From Candidatus Melainabacteria bacterium (GTDB lineage Bacteria; Cyanobacteriota; Vampirovibrionia; Obscuribacterales; Obscuribacteraceae), in NCBI GenBank assembly GCA_003963305.1, contig RXJR01000018.1, positions 221,240 to 285,239 of the forward strand: DNA of 64,000 nucleotides, given 5' to 3'. Position numbers and translations under genes: made by a program. How positions within the stretch are numbered: position 1 is the first letter of the stretch; each line of letters begins with the position of its first letter. Below, one piece after another: positions 60,290 through 64,000 of the stretch. Under the pieces are notes generated by a model that made no database searches, was not told the origin of the DNA, and worked only from the letters and a program-made list of their open reading frames with translations.

Positions 60290-60961
60290 TTAATCGATGC
60301 GTGGAGCCAGAAGCGGGCTGCTCAGAGGTTGCCCTCCAGGCACTACACCACTGTGTCTTTTGACGCTGCCCAGCAAGCGCTGACCGTTACGAACGATCGA
60401 TTGAGACTCTTGCAGTCTGGTAGCCAGATTTTGCAGATCGGCATCGATTCTTGTCAGCACTGACTCAGCGTAGTGGTCGGCGCCTTCGCGTACGCGTGTA
60501 GCTTCTTCTTCAGCTTCGATTCTGATTCTGTCAGCTTCGGTAATGGCTTCGCGGCGCATCGCTTCTACTTCGGTAACGACTTGCTTTCTGATTCTTTCGA
60601 CTTCAGCCTGCACAGCTTTGAGCAGTTCAGACTCGTGCAACATGCTTTCTGCCTGACGGCGAGCAGTTGAAATTACTTGTTCGGCACGACGTTGCGACTC
60701 GGCGATGATCTCGTCACGCTGCTGCAAAATGTCTGACGCTTCACGCAGCTCTTCCGGCAAACGGGCGCGAGCTTTGTCTAGTACGTCAAGAAATTCGTCG
60801 GCGTTGATAGCCTTGAATTTGTATATACCAACAGCATCATCAATTAAGTGCTCGAGCAAATCGAGATGCTTATAGATGGTCGTCTGCTTGAATGTAGCAG
60901 GCGCCTGCCCTTGTTGTAGGGGCTGCTGTTGAGTGAGTGGCGGTGCGGTTTGAGTAGTCAT
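60290..60961 (-). CDS. Coiled-coil protein, DivIVA/ATP-synthase-b-like
   Basis: 223 residues. A Gln/Pro-rich N-terminus, then a short conserved region (IYKHLDLLEHLIDDAVGIYKFKAINADEFLDVLDKAR), and a long charged coiled coil from about 80 to 180 with alternating Arg/Glu/Ala (EVERIRKQVVTEVEAMRREAITEADRIR). The layout recalls DivIVA or SepF-like scaffold proteins and the F0 b stalk, but identity is not certain. It starts 3 bases after the coaD stop and is surely in the same operon. Confidence 0.75.
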   Translation of the reverse strand: MTTQTAPPLTQQQPLQQGQAPATFKQTTIYKHLDLLEHLIDDAVGIYKFKAINADEFLDVLDKARARLPEELREASDILQQRDEIIAESQRRAEQVISTARRQAESMLHESELLKAVQAEVERIRKQVVTEVEAMRREAITEADRIRIEAEEEATRVREGADHYAESVLTRIDADLQNLATRLQESQSIVRNGQRLLGSVKRHSGVVPGGQPLSSPLLAPRID

Positions 60962-60964
60962 CTA

Positions 60965-61450
60965 CTAGGTGCCTCTGCTGAAATGTTGTTTCAGATATTC
61001 GTTCACTGCTGGTGGAACAAACCTTGAAACGTCTCCCCCGAGCCGGGCGATCTCTTTGACCGTTGAGGAACTGATAAAAGAATACTCGGCTTTAGACATC
61101 AGAAAAATAGTTTCTAGTTCAGGAAACAATTCCTTGTTAGCCTGTGCCATTCCTAATTCTGCTTCAAAATCCGATATAGCTCTTAGCCCTCTGATCAATA
61201 TCGTGACGTTGTTTTCTTTTGCATAATCAACGGTCAAACCCTGAAAACTATCGACGGTGACGCCATTCAGATCTTTGAGCGCGGCTGACATAAGCTCCAT
61301 CCTTTTTTCCATAGGCAATAACGGCGATTTACCGGGATTACCTACAACGGCCATGATCACTTCATCGAAGAGCTTGCTAGACCTCTGGATAATGTCTAGA
61401 TGGCCTTTGGTCATAGGATCGAAGGAACCTGGATAGATGGCGCGTACCAA
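60965..61450 (-). CDS. coaD: Phosphopantetheine adenylyltransferase
   Basis: 161 residues, the typical CoaD length. It joins ATP and 4'-phosphopantetheine to make dephospho-CoA, the fourth step of coenzyme A synthesis. Motifs: the nucleotide-binding YPGSFDPMTKGHLDII (the HxGH motif reads TKGH), VAVVGNPGKSPLLP, NVTILIRGLRAISDFEAELGMAQ and SYSFISSSTVKEIA-like KAEYSFISSSTVKE. The start is TTG, only 1-2 bases after a GGGAGA site, which is unusually close. Downstream it is coupled to the coiled-coil gene. Confidence 0.94.
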   Translation of the reverse strand: MVRAIYPGSFDPMTKGHLDIIQRSSKLFDEVIMAVVGNPGKSPLLPMEKRMELMSAALKDLNGVTVDSFQGLTVDYAKENNVTILIRGLRAISDFEAELGMAQANKELFPELETIFLMSKAEYSFISSSTVKEIARLGGDVSRFVPPAVNEYLKQHFSRGT

Positions 61451-61730
61451 TCTCCCAAAATCCTCCGCTTGCGATCCGGCGCGCCTTCAGTTCTCTTTGG
61501 AATAAGGAATCAGTGGCGCGATTCCAGACCTTGTCAACGTAAGCATAATAACACGGTAGCTCTTGGTAATCGGTTGATTAACGGATGATCAACTGTGCCC
61601 TCGATGGATATCGCAATGGCTCGCGGGTGGATATGCGGCGCTTCTGCGCTTGTATGGCGATTGGATTTTCTGGCTGGAGAGCCATTTATTTTGTAAATTT
61701 ATGGGACTGTAAGGTGCTGCCGGCGGCGGC

Positions 61731-63749
61731 TCAAGATGCGGTCAGGCTTGAGCTTTCAGTGTTTGCCAGATACTCGCTGCCTGCGTTACCTGACTGGCCT
61801 TCGTCCTTTTTTTCGTTCTCATCTAAATCTTCTGCAACAGGCAGGAAGAAGGAGAAGGTCGAGCCCTGCCCCAGTGCCGATGAAACGGATAATCTGCCGT
61901 GATGCTTTTCTACGATTTTTTTAACTATCGTTAATCCCAGCCCGGTGCCTTTGATTGTGTGAACCTTTTTCTCGACCCGGAAGAAGCGGTCGAAGATCTG
62001 TTCCAGGCACTCCTCAGGGATGCCGATGCCGTTGTCTTTGACGTCGACGCGAATTTCTCTTTCATCAGCAAGATGGTTGACGATGACTTCGATTTTGCCG
62101 CCCACTGGTGTGTATTTGATACCATTCGTGAGCAGGTTGATAATCACTCGTTCGATTGATTCCTGGTTGATATTAACCAGCGGAATATCCTCTTCTTCGC
62201 AGACCATAGACAGTTCGATCTGACGATCTTTTGCCATCAGATTCAGTGCGCGCAGAGCATACTCGATGGCGCCGCGAATGTCGCCCGGTTCAAGTTCGAA
62301 ATCGCGATTGGCCTCTTCGACGCGGCTCAATTCAAGCACGTCGTTGACGAGGAACATGAGCCGATCTGCTTCGCTGTCGATGATCTGCAGAAACTCGCGG
62401 TAAATATCGGGGTCGAGCTTTTCACCGTGATTGCATAACGTATCAACATAACTTTTGATTGACGTGATCGGTGTGCGCAACTCGTGACTGACGTTGCTTA
62501 TAAACTCGCTCTTCATGCGCTCCAGCTCGGCTTGCTTGGTGATGTCGTGCATAATCAGAACCGAACCGAGAAATTCTTTGTTCAATATGATCGGTGCCAT
62601 GTTGACCCGCACTACGAGCTCACCCAGATGCACTTGCTGGGCTACGGGCTCGAGGCTTCCTGGCGAGACTGTGTCGGTGAAGGCCTGGACAATCTGACAA
62701 ATCTGCGGCGAATCGGGACCTTCCGTGCAAAAAACCAGAGGCTTGCCGAGCAGGTCTTTGGCTTCTTTGGCAAACAGTTGCGTGGCTGCAGCGTTGACGA
62801 TTTGCACTTTGTTGTCGCGGTCGCAGACGACGACGCCATCTGCAATAGACATGAGCACCAGTTCCAGCTTGTTTCTCTCAGAGATGTATTTGTTGCGTTC
62901 AGACATCAGGGTGTCGACATTCTGTTTGTCATACTGCTGCAAGCGGCTCGACATGTAATTGAAGGCGTTCACCACCTGGTCGATTTCTCGGCCGGCGCGC
63001 TGGCTGCGGATCTGGTGCCCGAAGTGTCCGGTGGCGATTTCGCTTGCGCCCTGAGAGAGGATACGCAACGGACGGTTGATCAGCGCATAGTTCGTCCACA
63101 GACCCATGGCACCGAGCAAGCCCAGCAAACCAAAGATGGAGACGAGAAAGTTTTGCGTTTCTTTAGGGGAGCCGAGGATGGTGAATGATTGGTTGTCCAG
63201 TCCGACCCAGCAAATGCCGAGCTGCTCATTGTTCCGCACCATGGGCACGGCAATGTTGGTGAGCGACTTGTAGCCGGGTGGGCTGTGATAGACGCCTGGT
63301 ATGGCGTAGCTCTTGCTCTGCTCGTAGATAGGGAATACGTCCGGACCCTTGCCGTGCGAATGCAGCATCTGGCTGTCCAGGAGCACTTCACCCTTTTCGT
63401 CGCAGAAGGCGATGTAGGCTATGGCGGGCGTCTGCACTCGCTCTGTGAGAATGTAGTACTTGAGCCCTTCCAGGTTGCCTGTGTTGGAAAGTGCCTCAGC
63501 GCCGCCTCGTGCCAGAGCTTGGGCCAGCGCCATGCCGAACTGCGAGACCGACTGGTCGATGATCGCCTGCGTTCTGGCCACCCACACCCATGCAGTGAAC
63601 GTGACGAGCGCCGATATGGAAAGCAAACCCATCAACAGTAGTTGTTTCTGGGCTGAGATGCGACCCCACGACTGTCTAACCTTAGCCACGGTTCTCGTGA
63701 ATGGCTGAAAGGTCGTCGTTTCCTGATTTGTAGGAGGCGATGAGGTCAC
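61731..63749 (-). CDS. Membrane sensor histidine kinase (HAMP-PAS-HisKA-HATPase)
   Basis: About 672 residues from a GTG at 63749 with GGGAGAG six bases upstream; the frame runs 15 codons further to a TTG at 63794. Two membrane segments, near 38-58 and 202-225, bracket a periplasmic sensor domain of about 140 residues. Next come HAMP (INRPLRILSQGASEIATG), PAS (VLMSIADGVVVCDRDNKVQIVNAAA), HisKA with the phosphorylated His in FISNVSHELRTPI (near 422), and HATPase (LLTNGIKYT, DNGIGIP, GTGLGLTIV). The WalK/VicK arrangement. No response regulator is adjacent in the window. Confidence 0.95.
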   Translation of the reverse strand: MTSSPPTNQETTTFQPFTRTVAKVRQSWGRISAQKQLLLMGLLSISALVTFTAWVWVARTQAIIDQSVSQFGMALAQALARGGAEALSNTGNLEGLKYYILTERVQTPAIAYIAFCDEKGEVLLDSQMLHSHGKGPDVFPIYEQSKSYAIPGVYHSPPGYKSLTNIAVPMVRNNEQLGICWVGLDNQSFTILGSPKETQNFLVSIFGLLGLLGAMGLWTNYALINRPLRILSQGASEIATGHFGHQIRSQRAGREIDQVVNAFNYMSSRLQQYDKQNVDTLMSERNKYISERNKLELVLMSIADGVVVCDRDNKVQIVNAAATQLFAKEAKDLLGKPLVFCTEGPDSPQICQIVQAFTDTVSPGSLEPVAQQVHLGELVVRVNMAPIILNKEFLGSVLIMHDITKQAELERMKSEFISNVSHELRTPITSIKSYVDTLCNHGEKLDPDIYREFLQIIDSEADRLMFLVNDVLELSRVEEANRDFELEPGDIRGAIEYALRALNLMAKDRQIELSMVCEEEDIPLVNINQESIERVIINLLTNGIKYTPVGGKIEVIVNHLADEREIRVDVKDNGIGIPEECLEQIFDRFFRVEKKVHTIKGTGLGLTIVKKIVEKHHGRLSVSSALGQGSTFSFFLPVAEDLDENEKKDEGQSGNAGSEYLANTESSSLTAS

Positions 63750-63798
63750 GGAATACTCTCCCTGCGCTGTGGCCGGAAGGTTTTCGGCGCACAAACCA

Positions 63799-63829
63799 AT
63801 ATTAGCCCAATTACTCTAGATATTTACAA
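63799..63829 (-). promoter_or_regulatory. Candidate promoter of the sensor kinase
   Basis: On the minus strand, TTGTAA (plus 63824-63829) and TAATAT (plus 63799-63804) are 19 bp apart. Transcription from here would begin about 40 bases before the GTG at 63749 and just inside the longer frame, which supports the GTG start. The spacing is slightly long. Confidence 0.4.
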
Positions 63830-63945
63830 GTGAGCTGGCTTTCGGACACAGTTTGACAGTTTAAAGCCGGGTTGCCAAGGGAACAATTGTTTTTGAGGGC
63901 TGGGGCCTGGCGTACGGTGACGAGGCAAGTCTCGAGGAAAGATAA

Positions 63946-64000
63946 GTGGCACAAGTAGATACCGTTGGCTCAAAAGAATCTGCCGGCTCCTCCCCCACAG
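63946..64000 (+). CDS. Start of a gene cut by the window end
   Basis: A GTG at 63946 has a strong ribosome site (GAGGAAA, 63934-63940, 5-base spacer) and an open frame to the window edge. It encodes MAQVDTVGSKESAGSSPT. The polar, Ser/Gly-rich N-terminus says nothing about function. It is divergent from the sensor kinase gene. Confidence 0.6.
   Translation, partial: MAQVDTVGSKESAGSSPT

Noticed and set aside
61585-61902. 105-codon ORF on the plus strand at the end of the sensor kinase gene
   Set aside because: Overlaps the kinase C-terminus antisense, with no ribosome site or domain.
63934-63941. GAGGAAAG, as in RNase P RNA
   Set aside because: No other RNase P element is nearby; it serves as the ribosome site of the last, cut gene.

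Overview
This window is a stretch of bacterial chromosome of roughly balanced base composition. It holds about fifty protein genes, two of them cut by the window edges. It has no tRNA, rRNA, CRISPR array, insertion sequence or prophage that I can see. Many genes start with GTG or TTG, and genes are tightly packed on both strands. The content suggests a diderm bacterium: many signal peptides, an MlaC-like periplasmic protein, and secreted TPR, HEAT and protease proteins. It has fermentative and oxidative metabolism: AdhE, citrate synthase, acyl-CoA dehydrogenase and glycogen phosphorylase. The mix of families would fit a non-photosynthetic relative of Cyanobacteria (Vampirovibrionia/Melainabacteria, Obscuribacter-like). 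That placement is inference from gene content only; no marker phylogeny was possible.

Layout. 1-240 is the acidic tail of a cut gene. 240-1050 is a long leader with two copies of a hairpin motif, followed by gcvT and gcvH. 3.0-10.5 kb: two small secreted or membrane proteins, a HEAT-repeat protein, an MscS channel, an acyl-CoA dehydrogenase, a secreted protein with two retropepsin halves, and a glycosyltransferase. 10.6-14.5 kb (minus strand): HD phosphohydrolase, ffh, rpsP, khpA and a small unknown gene, a translation and secretion operon. 14.5-18.9 kb: two membrane proteins and glycogen phosphorylase. 19.1-20.9 kb: a ribbon-helix-helix protein with a 21-bp-spaced direct repeat at its start, then a fatty acid desaturase. 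20.9-27.5 kb: a membrane-bound spermidine-synthase-like protein, a secreted glycosidase-like protein, a metallo-beta-lactamase-fold hydrolase and a PATAN plus degenerate GGDEF protein. 27.7-30.9 kb: dnaK with an inverted repeat around its -10 box, then a secreted repeat protein. 31.1-42.2 kb is mostly envelope and secreted proteins: an SGNH-like protein, cyclophilin, NagB, a matrixin-like metalloprotease, a GT39-like transferase, and HEAT and TPR proteins.

42.5-49.7 kb: adhE, a STAS protein, an ABC-2 exporter pair with an MlaC-family protein, a ferritin-like protein and a Mpo1-like membrane protein. 49.8-55.2 kb (minus strand) holds the most unusual block. A PglX-like adenine methyltransferase lies upstream of a small unknown gene and two genes that together encode four copies of a YbjQ-like unit. 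55.4-64 kb: citrate synthase, an RDD/SpoIIM divergent pair, a beta-lactamase-fold serine hydrolase, a DUF922-like HExxH protein, a coiled-coil protein next to coaD, an orphan sensor histidine kinase, and the first codons of a divergent gene.

The strongest candidates for undescribed biology are four. The first is the methyltransferase plus four-unit YbjQ block. The second is the STAS/ABC-2/MlaC arrangement, which looks like an Mla-type lipid pathway without an MCE protein. The third is the single-chain double retropepsin. The fourth is the dnaK operator, which has CIRCE geometry but not CIRCE sequence.
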